The translations under genes were made by a program, and so were the position numbers. From G965276765 sp965276765 (GTDB taxonomy: Bacteria; Actinomycetota; Acidimicrobiia; Acidimicrobiales; Palsa-688), in the NCBI GenBank assembly GCA_965276765.1, contig OZ255627.1, positions 4,464,001-4,528,000 of the forward strand: a stretch of DNA of 64,000 nt, read 5' to 3'. Shown here piece by piece: positions 1 to 8,171 of this stretch. Each line of letters begins with the position of its first letter. Position 1 is the stretch's first letter. The notes beneath the pieces are model-generated. The model had not been told where the DNA came from, searched no databases, and worked only from the letters and a program-made list of their open reading frames with translations.

Positions 1-164
1 ACGCCCCCGTCGGCTCGATCAACGGCCAGCTCGTCGACGCCGCGCCCGGGGCGAAGGCGACGAGCGGCGGGGACAGCGAGAGCGAGAAGAACGACTGGCA
101 GGTGAAGCCGGCTGGGCCCCCGCTCGCCTGGGCGGCCACGACGACCACGCCGCTGGCGAAGTGA
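1..164 (+). CDS. C-terminal fragment of an unidentified protein, cut by the left edge
   Basis: One forward frame is open from the first bases of the window to a TGA at 162-164 and gives about 53 residues ending in TTTTPLAK. The composition is Ala, Thr, Pro and Ser rich with a short acidic SESEK segment, which would suit a secreted or linker tail. No domain can be recognised in so short a piece. It lies 161 bp upstream of the membrane glycosyltransferase gene on the same strand. The frame could be open by chance in such GC-rich DNA, so I am unsure that it is coding. Confidence 0.35.
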   Translation, partial: APVGSINGQLVDAAPGAKATSGGDSESEKNDWQVKPAGPPLAWAATTTTPLAK

Positions 165-325
165 CCGAGGACGGTCCTGAACTCCGCGTGCTCGATGCTC
201 GATGCATCATCGTCAGGTCCACCCGGTCGAGATGGCGAGGATTCCGGCACGAATGAGAACTGTACCCAGCGGCTGGGCTCGCCTGACAGCCTCGATCGGC
301 CTCGGTATGGAAGGGTGCACCCCCA

Positions 326-1984
326 GTGAGACCTGAGCAACACCCGTCGCTGGTCACCGGCCGGCGGTCCGGTGCCAGGCTGCGCCGGGTCGCCGTCGGC
401 GGGGTGCTCCCCGGGCTGGTGTACCTCGCGTTCTTCTGCCTGTTCACCTGGCCGTGGGCGGCGCACTTCGACTCGCGATATTTCACCGACCGCAGCGACG
501 GATACCAAAACGTCTGGAACATGTGGTGGGTCAACCGGGCGGTCACGGTGCTCCACCAGCTTCCCTGGCACACCGGCCTGCTGCACTTCCCCTACGGCAC
601 GTCCCTGCTCGGCCAGACCATGAACCCGTTCAACGGCTTTGTGGGAATTCTCCTGATGCGGTTCCTGCCTCTGGTGGAGGCGTTCAACGTCATGGTGCTG
701 TTCTCGTTCGTGCTGACAGGGGTCAGCTCGTTCTGGCTGTGCTGGTACTTCTGCCGGAGGTACGGCCCGTCGCTGATCGGCGGTTTCATCGTCACCTTCT
801 CCGCCTACCACCTGTCAAAGACCCTGGGCCTCATGCAGTTGGTGTCGCTCGAGTGGGTGCCGCTTTTCATTCTCTGCTGGTGGCGCCTCCTCGTCGGTCC
901 GCGGGTCCGCCGCGCCGTGGGCGCAGCCGTGACGCTGTGTCTTGTCCTCCTCTGCGACTACTACTACTTCCTCTTCTGTGTGCTGGCCGGCGTGGCCATC
1001 ATGGTCCACCTGTGGAGACGGGGAGAGCTCAGGCTGACCGGGCGCGCCAGCGCGGTCTTCGTCGTCCTCGCCGGGCTGCTCACCATCCCGTTACCGGCGG
1101 CGCTCGTGCTGTCCAACCTCGGCGACCCGATGCAGGGAGGGCACCCGAGCCAACGGTTCAGCGCCGATCTCTTCTCGCTCGTGCTCGACGGCGGTAACTG
1201 GCGATTCGGTCGGCTGACCCGGTGGTACTGGGGCTCCATCCACACGGCGGTCTCGGAGTCGACCGTTTATCTCACCGGTACCGTCATAGTGCTGCTGGGT
1301 GTGGCCGTCGCCATCCGCAATCGCCTCGGACCGCACGTCAGGTTCTGGATGGCCTTCGCCGCGGTCGCCACCGTCTTCAGCCTCGGCCCGGCACTGATCA
1401 TCCATGGCGCCGACACCGGCATCCCCCTGCCGTTCGCCGCGATCCAGGCCGCCGTGCCGCTCTTCGACTACAACCTCGAGCCGGCCCGAATCGTGGTGAT
1501 GACCACCCTGGCCTCGGCCGTGATCGTGGCCCTCGTCCTGAGCCGCCTGGACCCGGCCAGACGACGGGATCGGCTCGTGACGGGTCTGGTCTGCGCCGGG
1601 CTGGTGGTCGAGCTGTGGCCGGCACCACCGCCGTTCACGCCGGTCACCCGCCCGGCCTACGTCACTGCCCTGCGGCGCCTGCCGCCGGGCGGCGTCATCG
1701 ACGACGCCGCGCTGGCCGGGGCCGTACCAGACAAGTCGCTCCAGCTCTACGACCAGGTGCTCGACGGCGGCAAACCCATCGCTTTCGGCTACATCTCTCG
1801 CACGCCGGCCACGGTGGCCGCCGCCGACGCCAAGCTCCGGTCGGTGATCGCCGCCCACGACTACGCGGAACTGTGCCATCGGTACCGGTTCCGGTATTTC
1901 ACCACCCCTGCCAGTCGCCCGCTGCCAGGATCGCTTCCTGTGCTCTACACCGACGGCCAGACCCTGATTTTCGGGCTGTGCTGA
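326..1984 (+). CDS. Polytopic membrane protein, GT-C glycosyltransferase-like
   Basis: This 552-residue protein has about ten or more hydrophobic helices, starting near residues 28-47, and a C-terminal soluble part of roughly 130 residues. The first extracytoplasmic loop carries acidic residues (D55, D58 in TDRSDGYQN), followed by a FPYGTSL motif near 88-95. That layout is typical of GT-C type transferases that use polyprenyl-phosphate sugars at the outer face of the membrane. The start is GTG, giving MRPEQHP. The next gene, a family 2 glycosyltransferase, starts inside the last codons of this one, so the pair is probably one operon making and using a lipid-linked sugar. The acceptor and sugar cannot be read from sequence. 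A YfhO-like or uncharacterised membrane family is an alternative. Confidence 0.72.
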   Translation: MRPEQHPSLVTGRRSGARLRRVAVGGVLPGLVYLAFFCLFTWPWAAHFDSRYFTDRSDGYQNVWNMWWVNRAVTVLHQLPWHTGLLHFPYGTSLLGQTMNPFNGFVGILLMRFLPLVEAFNVMVLFSFVLTGVSSFWLCWYFCRRYGPSLIGGFIVTFSAYHLSKTLGLMQLVSLEWVPLFILCWWRLLVGPRVRRAVGAAVTLCLVLLCDYYYFLFCVLAGVAIMVHLWRRGELRLTGRASAVFVVLAGLLTIPLPAALVLSNLGDPMQGGHPSQRFSADLFSLVLDGGNWRFGRLTRWYWGSIHTAVSESTVYLTGTVIVLLGVAVAIRNRLGPHVRFWMAFAAVATVFSLGPALIIHGADTGIPLPFAAIQAAVPLFDYNLEPARIVVMTTLASAVIVALVLSRLDPARRRDRLVTGLVCAGLVVELWPAPPPFTPVTRPAYVTALRRLPPGGVIDDAALAGAVPDKSLQLYDQVLDGGKPIAFGYISRTPATVAAADAKLRSVIAAHDYAELCHRYRFRYFTTPASRPLPGSLPVLYTDGQTLIFGLC

Positions 1985-2736
1985 GCACAGGAGCCGCTCC
2001 GAGCACCGGAACCCTCTCCGTTGTTGTCCCCTGCTACAACGAGGCGGCGACGATCTCGGAGATACTGAGGAGGATCCTCGCCTCCGAGTACGTAGCCGAG
2101 GTGATCGTGGTCGACGATGGCTCCACCGACGACAGCCCGCAGCTGGCCGCCGCAACCGGCGACCGGCGGGTACGGGTGTTGGTCCAGCCGACCAACCGCG
2201 GCAAGGGAGCCGCCCTCCGGTGGGCGTTCGCCGAGGCGAAGGCGCCCTACGTCCTCGTCCAAGACGCCGACCTCGAGTACGACCCGGCCGAATACGACCG
2301 GCTGCTGCGCCCCCTCATCGAGGGCAAGGCGGATGTGGTGTACGGGTCGCGTTTCCTTTCCGGCGACGCCCGTCGGGTTCTGTACTACTGGCACTCGGTC
2401 GGCAATCGGCTCCTCACGGCGGCCTCCAATATGGCGACAAACCTCAACCTCACCGACATGGAGACGTGCTATAAGGTCTTCCGCAGGACCCTGCTGCAAA
2501 GCCTCGAGCTCGAACAGGACCGATTCGGCATCGAGCCGGAGATCACGGCCAAGGTGGCGAGGACCCACTGTCGGGTCTACGAGGTCGGGATCTCGTATTC
2601 CGGGCGCACCTACGAAGAGGGCAAGAAGATTGGCTGGCGTGACGGCCTCAAGGCGGGGGGATATATCGCCCTTTACTCCCCCATCGGCGAACGACTGCGC
2701 CATCGACGATCGCCGCCCACGTCAAGTGCCTCCTGA
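1978..2736 (+). CDS. Family 2 glycosyltransferase, polyprenyl-phosphate mannosyl/glucosyltransferase type
   Basis: This is a soluble GT-A fold transferase of 252 residues, similar in plan to the catalytic domain of dolichol-phosphate mannose synthase. It opens with SVVVPCYNEA (14-23). It has the nucleotide-binding DDGSTD at 46-51 and the metal-binding acidic motif DAD at 96-98. Later family motifs are YGSRF, ETCYKVFR and FGIEPEITAKVA. The expected reaction is transfer of a sugar from a nucleotide sugar to polyprenyl phosphate at the inner membrane face. The GTG at 1978 overlaps the upstream stop codon by 7 bases, which points to translational coupling with the GT-C-like membrane gene. An upstream extension of the same frame is antiparallel shadow and was left out. 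There are no C-terminal membrane helices, so it is the short DPM1 form. Confidence 0.85.
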   Translation: MLSTGAAPSTGTLSVVVPCYNEAATISEILRRILASEYVAEVIVVDDGSTDDSPQLAAATGDRRVRVLVQPTNRGKGAALRWAFAEAKAPYVLVQDADLEYDPAEYDRLLRPLIEGKADVVYGSRFLSGDARRVLYYWHSVGNRLLTAASNMATNLNLTDMETCYKVFRRTLLQSLELEQDRFGIEPEITAKVARTHCRVYEVGISYSGRTYEEGKKIGWRDGLKAGGYIALYSPIGERLRHRRSPPTSSAS

Positions 2737-2753
2737 GGGACCGCGAAGAAATA

Positions 2754-2777
2754 ATTTGCGCGGCCGAAGGCCGCAAA
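2754..2777. terminator. Hairpin between converging genes
   Basis: The bases ATTTG..CGGCC and GGCCG..CAAAT form a stem with a GAA loop and a 2-base bulge. The hairpin lies between the 3' ends of the family 2 glycosyltransferase and the leftward HNH gene, and A/T-rich bases sit to its left. It is a candidate terminator for both transcripts. Confidence 0.45.
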
Positions 2778-2818
2778 TGCCGTCGCACCAAGGGGCTCAT
2801 CGGAGGCGGCCGAGCAAG

Positions 2819-3487
2819 TCATTTCGCAGCGGCACCTGAACCGAAGGCAACACGGAGCGTGCGTTCGGCAGTCGCCCAGTCAGTCGCGATCGCATGCTGG
2901 GCTGCGGCGAGGCTGACGGTGCCGCCGCACACGGCGGCATGCAGGTCGGCTTCGACCTGGTCCTTGGTGTTGGCGATGAAGGGGCCGGCCCGGCCGATGT
3001 CACGCTCCGGCCACAGGTTTTGCGTGTCGGATGCGCCACCGAGACCGAGGGGAACCAGGTGGTCGAATTCGTAGTCGTGCACGGGGCCGGCGGCGCGATA
3101 GGCACGCAAGGCCGCATACTTGGCCGGTTCGGTGATCGACTCGGGCGGACGCACCGAGTCCGAGTAGCCGCCCGGCCGACAGATCGTCTCCTCGAGGTCG
3201 GCTTGGATCACCCCCGGATCGATCCCCCCTGGTGTGCACCGTCGGTCGGGAAGCGGCTGGAGCACACCACGAAAGCGCGTGGACCGATACGTGCAGCGCT
3301 CCGAGCGGTAGGCGGGACCATCGAGGCCGCCCGCGGTCCATCCGTCGCCGTGGGCTACGACCGGGAGGACCGAGCCACTGGCCGCCGATGTACCCGCGGT
3401 GGAAGCCCGGCGGGCGCCGCAGCCCCCGACGGTCGCGGCCGTCATCAAGGCCAGGACACCGGCAACGCCGGCGCGACACCGGGTCAT
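2819..3487 (-). CDS. Secreted lipoprotein with HNH nuclease-like domain
   Basis: The 222-residue product starts with a lipoprotein signal: a hydrophobic stretch at residues 8-21 and a VGGC lipobox with Cys23. The C-terminal half has the actinobacterial secreted HNH-like signature, with DH at 142-143 in DHLVPLGLGG and NLWPE at 157-161. Family members with this signature are predicted metal-dependent endonucleases, but this protein has not been tested. Three further cysteines (65, 84, 103) lie in the mature part and could form disulfides outside the cell. Its ATG overlaps the stop of the upstream YihY gene by 4 bases (ATGA), so the two are co-transcribed. The substrate is unknown; roles in DNA uptake or in degrading extracellular DNA are only guesses. 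Confidence 0.75.
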   Translation of the reverse strand: MTRCRAGVAGVLALMTAATVGGCGARRASTAGTSAASGSVLPVVAHGDGWTAGGLDGPAYRSERCTYRSTRFRGVLQPLPDRRCTPGGIDPGVIQADLEETICRPGGYSDSVRPPESITEPAKYAALRAYRAAGPVHDYEFDHLVPLGLGGASDTQNLWPERDIGRAGPFIANTKDQVEADLHAAVCGGTVSLAAAQHAIATDWATAERTLRVAFGSGAAAK

Positions 3488-4611
3488 CCCACCGAAGGCC
3501 GCCGGGTCGTCTGACGCTCGGGCGACGGGGCGCCAGCCCCGAGCTCCGGCTCCTCGGTCGCCTGCTCCTTGGGCCGGATCTCGGCCGCTCGAAGCTCGAC
3601 GACCTCGAGATCGGCGGCGATGGGGTCACCCGCGATCGACCGGGGAAACAGCGAGCGAGCCATAACAGGGTTGAGCTCGGCGGCGTAGATGGTCAGTTTG
3701 GCCAGGATCAGCAGGAAGGCAACCGTGCCGATGACCGAAGCGAAGGCGCCGTAGGTGGCGCTCTGGTGACGGAGCTGGTGATCGACGAGGCTCGTCCCGG
3801 CCGTGATCAGCAACGTGAAAAAGACGGACGCAGTGATCGCACCGGGCACCAGCGGGCGGGTCGGCACCGAGCCCGGAGTCAGGACACGGAACGAGGCGAC
3901 GTAGAACCCGACGTTGATCACAAGCATCACCGCCCAGATCACTACCTCGAGCCCGCCACCGGCTCCCGACGCCAGCGTCCCGAGGAGGGCGTTGACAACG
4001 AAGGCCCCCCCGATGATCACCAGTCCGTCGATGCTCCGACCCAGACGAGGCAGGAAGCCGGGTCGCTCACCGGCCGGCACGTTCCAGACCCTGCCCATCG
4101 CCTTGGCCGCTATCTGGGTTACGCCCTGGGCTCCGTAGAGGAGGCCGGCGACACCGATGACGAGGCCGATCACGCTGCCGTGCAGGTTGCTGCCGCCCTT
4201 GGCCGTCGAGAACTCGGTGCCGATGACGGGGAACTGGTGCAGGGTGGACACGATGCTGTTCCCGAGCGAGGCCACGCCGACGAACCCGAGGATGGTGACG
4301 ACGACGAGCAGCAGCGGGTAGATCGCCGTGAACCCGTACCAACCCAATGCCACCACCAGGAGGTTGGCGTCGTCGTCACCAAACTTCTTCATCACCGCAT
4401 AGGCGATCGACGGCGCCCGCCGGCGGCGTTGCCAGGCGTCCACCCCGGCCACGATGGTTCCGACCGAAACGCCACGTTTCGGCTCAGGGCCTCCCGGCGC
4501 CCCGTCCTCTCGCGCCGTGTCACCCGGCGCCCCGTCCTCTGGCGCCGTGTCACCCGGCGCCCCGTCCTCTCGCGCCGTGTCACCCGGCGCCCCGTCCTCT
4601 CCGCCGGCCAT
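3484..4611 (-). CDS. YihY/BrkB family inner-membrane protein with a repeated N-terminal tail
   Basis: The conserved part, from about residue 50 to 350, has the pattern of the YihY/UPF0761 (formerly 'ribonuclease BN') family. An amphipathic start (AVMKKFGDDDANLLVVALGWYGF) is followed by about six membrane helices and ends in a KLTIYAAELN motif. The family's biochemical role is not established. The first 40 residues are unusual: a 10-residue unit, about EDGAPGDTAR, repeats three and a half times, encoded by a 30-bp DNA tandem repeat. This is probably a disordered cytoplasmic tail. The gene lies 1 bp downstream of the AcuI-type reductase and overlaps the HNH lipoprotein gene by 4 bp. The true start could lie after the repeats, but I see no better start codon there. 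Confidence 0.82.
   Translation of the reverse strand: MAGGEDGAPGDTAREDGAPGDTAPEDGAPGDTAREDGAPGGPEPKRGVSVGTIVAGVDAWQRRRRAPSIAYAVMKKFGDDDANLLVVALGWYGFTAIYPLLLVVVTILGFVGVASLGNSIVSTLHQFPVIGTEFSTAKGGSNLHGSVIGLVIGVAGLLYGAQGVTQIAAKAMGRVWNVPAGERPGFLPRLGRSIDGLVIIGGAFVVNALLGTLASGAGGGLEVVIWAVMLVINVGFYVASFRVLTPGSVPTRPLVPGAITASVFFTLLITAGTSLVDHQLRHQSATYGAFASVIGTVAFLLILAKLTIYAAELNPVMARSLFPRSIAGDPIAADLEVVELRAAEIRPKEQATEEPELGAGAPSPERQTTRRPSVG
4493..4602. repeat. 30-bp tandem repeat, about 3.6 copies, coding
   Basis: Units begin at 4493, 4523, 4553 and 4583. The first three are almost identical and the last is cut short. The 30-bp period keeps the YihY reading frame and encodes ten residues per copy. Confidence 0.95.
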
Positions 4612-4612
4612 C

Positions 4613-5599
4613 TCAGTCGCCTCTGACGTCGATCACCACCCGTCCCCTGGTGCCGCCGGCGAGGATCTCGTCGGCAAGCGCAGGGACGGCGGCGAGCGGG
4701 GCGACCGTCGTCATGGCGTCGAGCAGCTCGACGGGCAGGTCGGTCGCCAGCCGAGCCCAGGCCCGGCGCCGGGCCGGGACCGGGCAGCGAACGGAGTCGA
4801 TCCCGAGCAGGCTCACCCCTCGCAGGATGAATGGGAGCACCGTAGATGGAAGATCGTTGCCGCCCACCAACCCGCACGCGGCCACCGCACCCCCGTAAGC
4901 GGTCTGGCGCAGTACCGTCGCAAGCGTCGTGCCCCCGACGCCGTCGACCGCAGCAACCCAGCGCTCCGAATCGAGTGGTCGGGAGGCCTCGACGGCGAGC
5001 TCCTCTCGACCCACGAATCCGGTCGCGCCGAGGCTGCGCAGGTACTCATGCGCCTCGGGCCGACCGGTGGCGGCCGTGACGGCGTACCCGAGGTGAGCGA
5101 GGACGGCCACGGCGACTCCCCCCACGCCGCCCCCGGCGCCGGTCACGAGGACATCGCCGCCCGCCTCAGGGGTCAGCCCGTGGTCCTCGAGGGCGAGGAC
5201 ACACAGCATGGCGGTCAGCCCTGCGGTGCCGATGGCCATGGTCTGCGCCAGGGTCAAGCCCGCCGGGCGGGCGACCAGCCAGTCGCTCTTGACCCGCTGG
5301 CGCTCCGTGTAGCCCCCTGGGTGCGTCTCGGAGAGACCCCACCCGGTGAGAACGACCTCGTCACCTTCCTTCCAGGCCGGCGACGACGACCCGACGACCG
5401 TGCCGGCCAGGTCGATGCCGCAGACCATCGGAAAGCTCCTCGCGATCTTTGCCTTGCCCGAGACGGCAAGCCCGTCCTTGTAGTTGAGCGACGAATAGGC
5501 CACGTCGACGGTGACATCGCCATCGGGCAGGTCGTCGTCGTCCAGCTCCACGATCGAAGCCGGGCCGTTCCCGTCGCTCTGCACCGCACGCACACCCAT
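4613..5599 (-). CDS. acuI: Medium-chain NADPH-dependent reductase, AcuI/YhdH type (acrylyl-CoA reductase-like)
   Basis: The 328 residues match the length and order of the YhdH/AcuI branch of the zinc-independent MDR superfamily. An N-terminal GroES-like fold contains SSLNYKD (36-42) and CGIDLAGTV. A Rossmann domain contains GAGGGVG at 154-160. The zinc ligands of true alcohol dehydrogenases are absent. Known members reduce acryloyl-CoA to propionyl-CoA with NADPH; the substrate here is inferred from family only. The ATG is preceded by GGAGAG at a normal distance. It is the first gene of a leftward group with the YihY and HNH genes. The intergenic region of 221 bp towards the divergent SDR gene should hold both promoters, but I could not pick out clear boxes. 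Confidence 0.82.
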   Translation of the reverse strand: MGVRAVQSDGNGPASIVELDDDDLPDGDVTVDVAYSSLNYKDGLAVSGKAKIARSFPMVCGIDLAGTVVGSSSPAWKEGDEVVLTGWGLSETHPGGYTERQRVKSDWLVARPAGLTLAQTMAIGTAGLTAMLCVLALEDHGLTPEAGGDVLVTGAGGGVGGVAVAVLAHLGYAVTAATGRPEAHEYLRSLGATGFVGREELAVEASRPLDSERWVAAVDGVGGTTLATVLRQTAYGGAVAACGLVGGNDLPSTVLPFILRGVSLLGIDSVRCPVPARRRAWARLATDLPVELLDAMTTVAPLAAVPALADEILAGGTRGRVVIDVRGD

Positions 5600-5820
5600 G
5601 GGTCTCTCCTCTGTCAGGGGTTCCGCGGCGAACCTCCCACCGCCCGGCGGCCACGGGACGAGCCGAGCCCGCCTCGAAGCGAGACTACGTGGCGCGAGCG
5701 ACGTGACGACGAAGGTCCCGCCGCAGGGAACGCGGGTTGCCCGTCACGGTCCCTCGCTGACAACCTGGCGCCTGCGGAGGGGCGATCCGGCCCGCGCCGC
5801 ACCTCAGCAAGGAGAGCCAG

Positions 5821-6741
5821 ATGGGAATCTGTGACGATCGGGTGGTCGTCGTGACTGGCGCCGGCAACGGGATCGGCAGGGCACACGCCCTGGCGTTTGC
5901 CGCCGAAGGCGCACGGGTCGTCGTCAACGACCTCGGCGGCGCCCGGGACGGCACAGGTGGATCCACGACTGCCGCCCAGGCCGTCGCCGACGAGATCACC
6001 TCCTCGGGCGGCGAGGCCGTGGCCAACACCGACGACATCTCCTCGTGGGAGGGCGGCAAGGGCCTCGTGGACCAAGCCATCGGCACGTTCGGTGCCCTCG
6101 ACGTCGTGGTCAACAACGCCGGCATCCTGCGGGATCGGATGCTGGTCAACATGACCGAGGCGGAGTGGGACGGGGTCATCGCCGTCCACCTGAAGGGCAC
6201 GTTCGTCACCTGCCGCCACGCCGCCGACTACTGGCGGGACGAGTCCAAGGCCGGCCGCACCCGGGACGCTCGCATCATCAACACCAGCTCGGCGTCGGGG
6301 ATCTTCGGCAACGTCGGACAGAGCAACTACGGAGCGGCCAAGGCGGGGATCGCCGCGCTCACGATCATCGTGGCCAAGGAGCTGGAGCGCTACGGCGTGA
6401 CGGTCAACGCCATCGCCCCGACCGCCCTCACCCGCATGACCGAGGATCTGCCCCGGATCAAGAGCATGTCGGAGGCGACCGGCGAGGGATTCGAGCCGCT
6501 CGCCGCCGACAACGTCTCACCGCTCGTGGTCTGGCTCGCCAGCCCGGAGGCGGTGGGCATCACCGGAAGGGTCTTCTCCGTCGCGGGCGGATTCATCTCG
6601 GTCAACGACGGGTGGGTCAATGGTCCCGCCGCCGACAAGGGGAGCCGCTGGGAGCCGGCCGAGCTCGGGGCGGTCGTTCCAGACCTCGTGGCTCAAGCCG
6701 CTCCGAACGCGGGGATGAACGGCCGGCGCCCGAACACCTGA
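5821..6741 (+). CDS. Short-chain dehydrogenase/reductase (3-hydroxyacyl-CoA dehydrogenase-like)
   Basis: This is a classical SDR of 306 residues with a TGAGNGIG cofactor site (12-19), NNAG at 98-101, a catalytic serine near 157, and Tyr170 and Lys174 in YGAAK. The insertion after the cofactor loop (NDLGGARDGTGGS) resembles the dehydrogenase part of multifunctional peroxisomal enzyme type 2. That suggests a 3-hydroxyacyl-CoA substrate, but this is inference. The acidic residue after the second strand (ND) favours NAD over NADP. An AAGGAG ribosome site lies a normal distance before the ATG. The C-terminal 60 residues extend past the usual 250-residue SDR core. It is transcribed alone, divergent from the acuI-type gene. 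Confidence 0.85.
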   Translation: MGICDDRVVVVTGAGNGIGRAHALAFAAEGARVVVNDLGGARDGTGGSTTAAQAVADEITSSGGEAVANTDDISSWEGGKGLVDQAIGTFGALDVVVNNAGILRDRMLVNMTEAEWDGVIAVHLKGTFVTCRHAADYWRDESKAGRTRDARIINTSSASGIFGNVGQSNYGAAKAGIAALTIIVAKELERYGVTVNAIAPTALTRMTEDLPRIKSMSEATGEGFEPLAADNVSPLVVWLASPEAVGITGRVFSVAGGFISVNDGWVNGPAADKGSRWEPAELGAVVPDLVAQAAPNAGMNGRRPNT

Positions 6742-6808
6742 CGCCGGTCCCGGTCCGCGCCAGGACCCGGGCGGGCCGCGATCGAGCGGGCCGCCAGGGA
6801 CACGACCC

Positions 6809-7066
6809 TCAGGTTCGGGCCGAACGTCGCCCGATGCCGGTGCGCCGGGACAGGTAGAGCAGACCGATGGTCACGAGGAGTCCCACGATCCAGCCGACGC
6901 CGACGCCGAACACCAGGCGGAACACCAGGCCGGCGACGAGCTGACCGGCGACGCCGAGCAGGATCGTGGCCGGGACGCTCATGGGGTCGGGGCCGGGCAG
7001 CAGGAGGCGGGCCAGGAAGCCGAGGATGGCCCCAACGACTATCAAGCCGATGATAAGACCAATCAT
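6809..7066 (-). CDS. GlsB/YeaQ/YmgE family small membrane protein
   Basis: The 85-residue protein has three hydrophobic segments (about 3-24, 33-52 and 58-72) with the pattern of the 'transglycosylase-associated' family: a Gly-rich first helix and a LLLPGPDPM loop. Family members are small integral membrane proteins often induced by stress. Their molecular role is not known, and the old transglycosylase name is not supported. It is a single gene, transcribed towards the SDR gene. The initiator is the ATG at 7066, with a purine-rich AAAGGC upstream. Confidence 0.82.
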   Translation of the reverse strand: MIGLIIGLIVVGAILGFLARLLLPGPDPMSVPATILLGVAGQLVAGLVFRLVFGVGVGWIVGLLVTIGLLYLSRRTGIGRRSART

Positions 7067-7201
7067 GATGGTGAAGCCTTTCTTTGGGAGTCTCGCCCTG
7101 CGGTAGGCGCACGCTCTTCACCCAGTTGTACTCGCTCGGGGCTCGCCCTGCCGGGCGCAGAACGGAGGATTTCGCTGCTTCTCATCTAAGAGCCGCCCCG
7201 C

Positions 7202-7233
7202 GTCGCCGTACGACTGGGGTCGTACACGGCGAC
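7202..7233. promoter_or_regulatory. Inverted repeat in the GlsB/permease intergenic region
   Basis: The arms GTCGCCGTACGAC (7202-7214) and GTCGTACACGGCGAC (7219-7233) pair with a 2-base insertion and a 4-base loop. The element lies about 50 bp upstream of a -10 box for the permease gene and between divergent genes. It could be an operator or an RNA hairpin. No regulator is assigned. Confidence 0.4.
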
Positions 7234-7279
7234 GGGCAAGTTCATCCCCTGGGCGGTCGACCGCCCACCGAAGCATCGT

Positions 7280-7285
7280 TACCTT
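7280..7285 (+). promoter_or_regulatory. -10 box TACCTT before the 8-codon leader ORF
   Basis: The box sits 5 nt before the ATG at 7291, the spacing of a leaderless promoter. It would serve the short ORF and the permease, kinase and regulator genes behind it. Confidence 0.45.
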
Positions 7286-7290
7286 TGGGC

Positions 7291-7317
7291 ATGGTCTGCC
7301 GCGACGCGCGCCAATGA
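7291..7317 (+). CDS. Possible 8-codon leader ORF (MVCRDARQ)
   Basis: The ATG at 7291 opens a frame of eight codons whose TGA overlaps the ATG of the permease gene as ATGA. A TACCTT box lies 5 nt upstream of its start. If the transcript begins at this ATG, translation of the leader would be coupled directly to the permease gene. It is too short to judge by composition, so its reality rests only on position. Confidence 0.35.
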   Translation: MVCRDARQ

Positions 7318-8171
7318 TCGAAACCGGGCAATTCGCCCTCCTCCGCGGCCCCCAGGTCCTCGCCGACCCCCCGGCGTCGCGGCCAAGGGCCGCCGGCGCG
7401 ATTCAGGCCGAGTGGCTGGCGCTGCGGGCCCGACCCTCGACGATGGCCATTCCGGTCGTCACGGCCCTCACCTTCATCGGCATCGGCCTGTGGGTCTCGT
7501 GGGCGACCAGCAGGGCCTGGTCGGGGATGTCGGTCGCGCAGCACGGGTCATTCGATCGCGTGGGCGCCAGCCTGGTCGGCGTCAACCTGGCCCAGGTCAT
7601 CGTCGCCGCTCTCGGGGTGCTCATCGTCACCGGTCCGCTGCGGCCCGCGCGCCCGGCAACATTTGACCCGGCCCCCTACCCCGGACCGCACGGCCACTTC
7701 GTGCCCTACACCTCACCCATCCCCTGGGCGAGGACGGGACTCTTCGCCGCCTTCGCCCTCGCCGCCGGCACCATTGCCTCCTTCACTGCCTTCCTCGGTG
7801 GGCAGGCCATTCTCGCCCCCCACGGGGTCAGCCTGCGGGCGCCGGGTGCGCTCCGAGCCGTGATCGGCGTGGCCTTATACCTGGTTGTCTCCGGCCTCTT
7901 GGGTGTCGGCGTGGGCGCGCTCACCCGTCGAAGGGACCGCGGCGTCGTCGCGGTGTGCTCCTTACTGGTCGTGGTCCCGGCGCTCCTCACCATGCTTCCG
8001 GGCTCGTGGGCGGCCACCGTGCTCCCCTATCTGCCATCGACGGCGGGCGCAGCGATCTTCACCATCCCAAGCGGTCATGCCATCATGCACCCGTGGGCCG
8101 GTCTCGGTCTGTTCTGCTCGTACGCCGCCGTGGCGGTCTTCACCGCCGCGTTGGCGTCGCGCCGAAGGTGA
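7314..8171 (+). CDS. Six-helix membrane protein resembling an ABC-2 type permease
   Basis: The 285-residue product has hydrophobic segments near 43-62, 88-108, 142-165, 183-210, 220-240 and 262-282. The pattern, with the first helix after about 40 residues and a loop rich in Pro before the third, resembles permease subunits of ABC-2 type exporters in actinomycetes. No ATP-binding subunit lies next to it, so the transport role is uncertain. The ATG at 7314 overlaps the end of a possible 8-codon leader ORF. Its TGA overlaps a GTG (GTGA) in the frame of the following histidine kinase. The gene is therefore probably in one operon with the two-component system and may be its sensed or controlled target. 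Confidence 0.62.
   Translation: MIETGQFALLRGPQVLADPPASRPRAAGAIQAEWLALRARPSTMAIPVVTALTFIGIGLWVSWATSRAWSGMSVAQHGSFDRVGASLVGVNLAQVIVAALGVLIVTGPLRPARPATFDPAPYPGPHGHFVPYTSPIPWARTGLFAAFALAAGTIASFTAFLGGQAILAPHGVSLRAPGALRAVIGVALYLVVSGLLGVGVGALTRRRDRGVVAVCSLLVVVPALLTMLPGSWAATVLPYLPSTAGAAIFTIPSGHAIMHPWAGLGLFCSYAAVAVFTAALASRRR

Noticed and set aside
165..325. A promoter or operator in the first intergenic gap
   Set aside because: It has a short GCTCGATGCTCGATGC direct repeat, but no box with convincing spacing to GTG 326.
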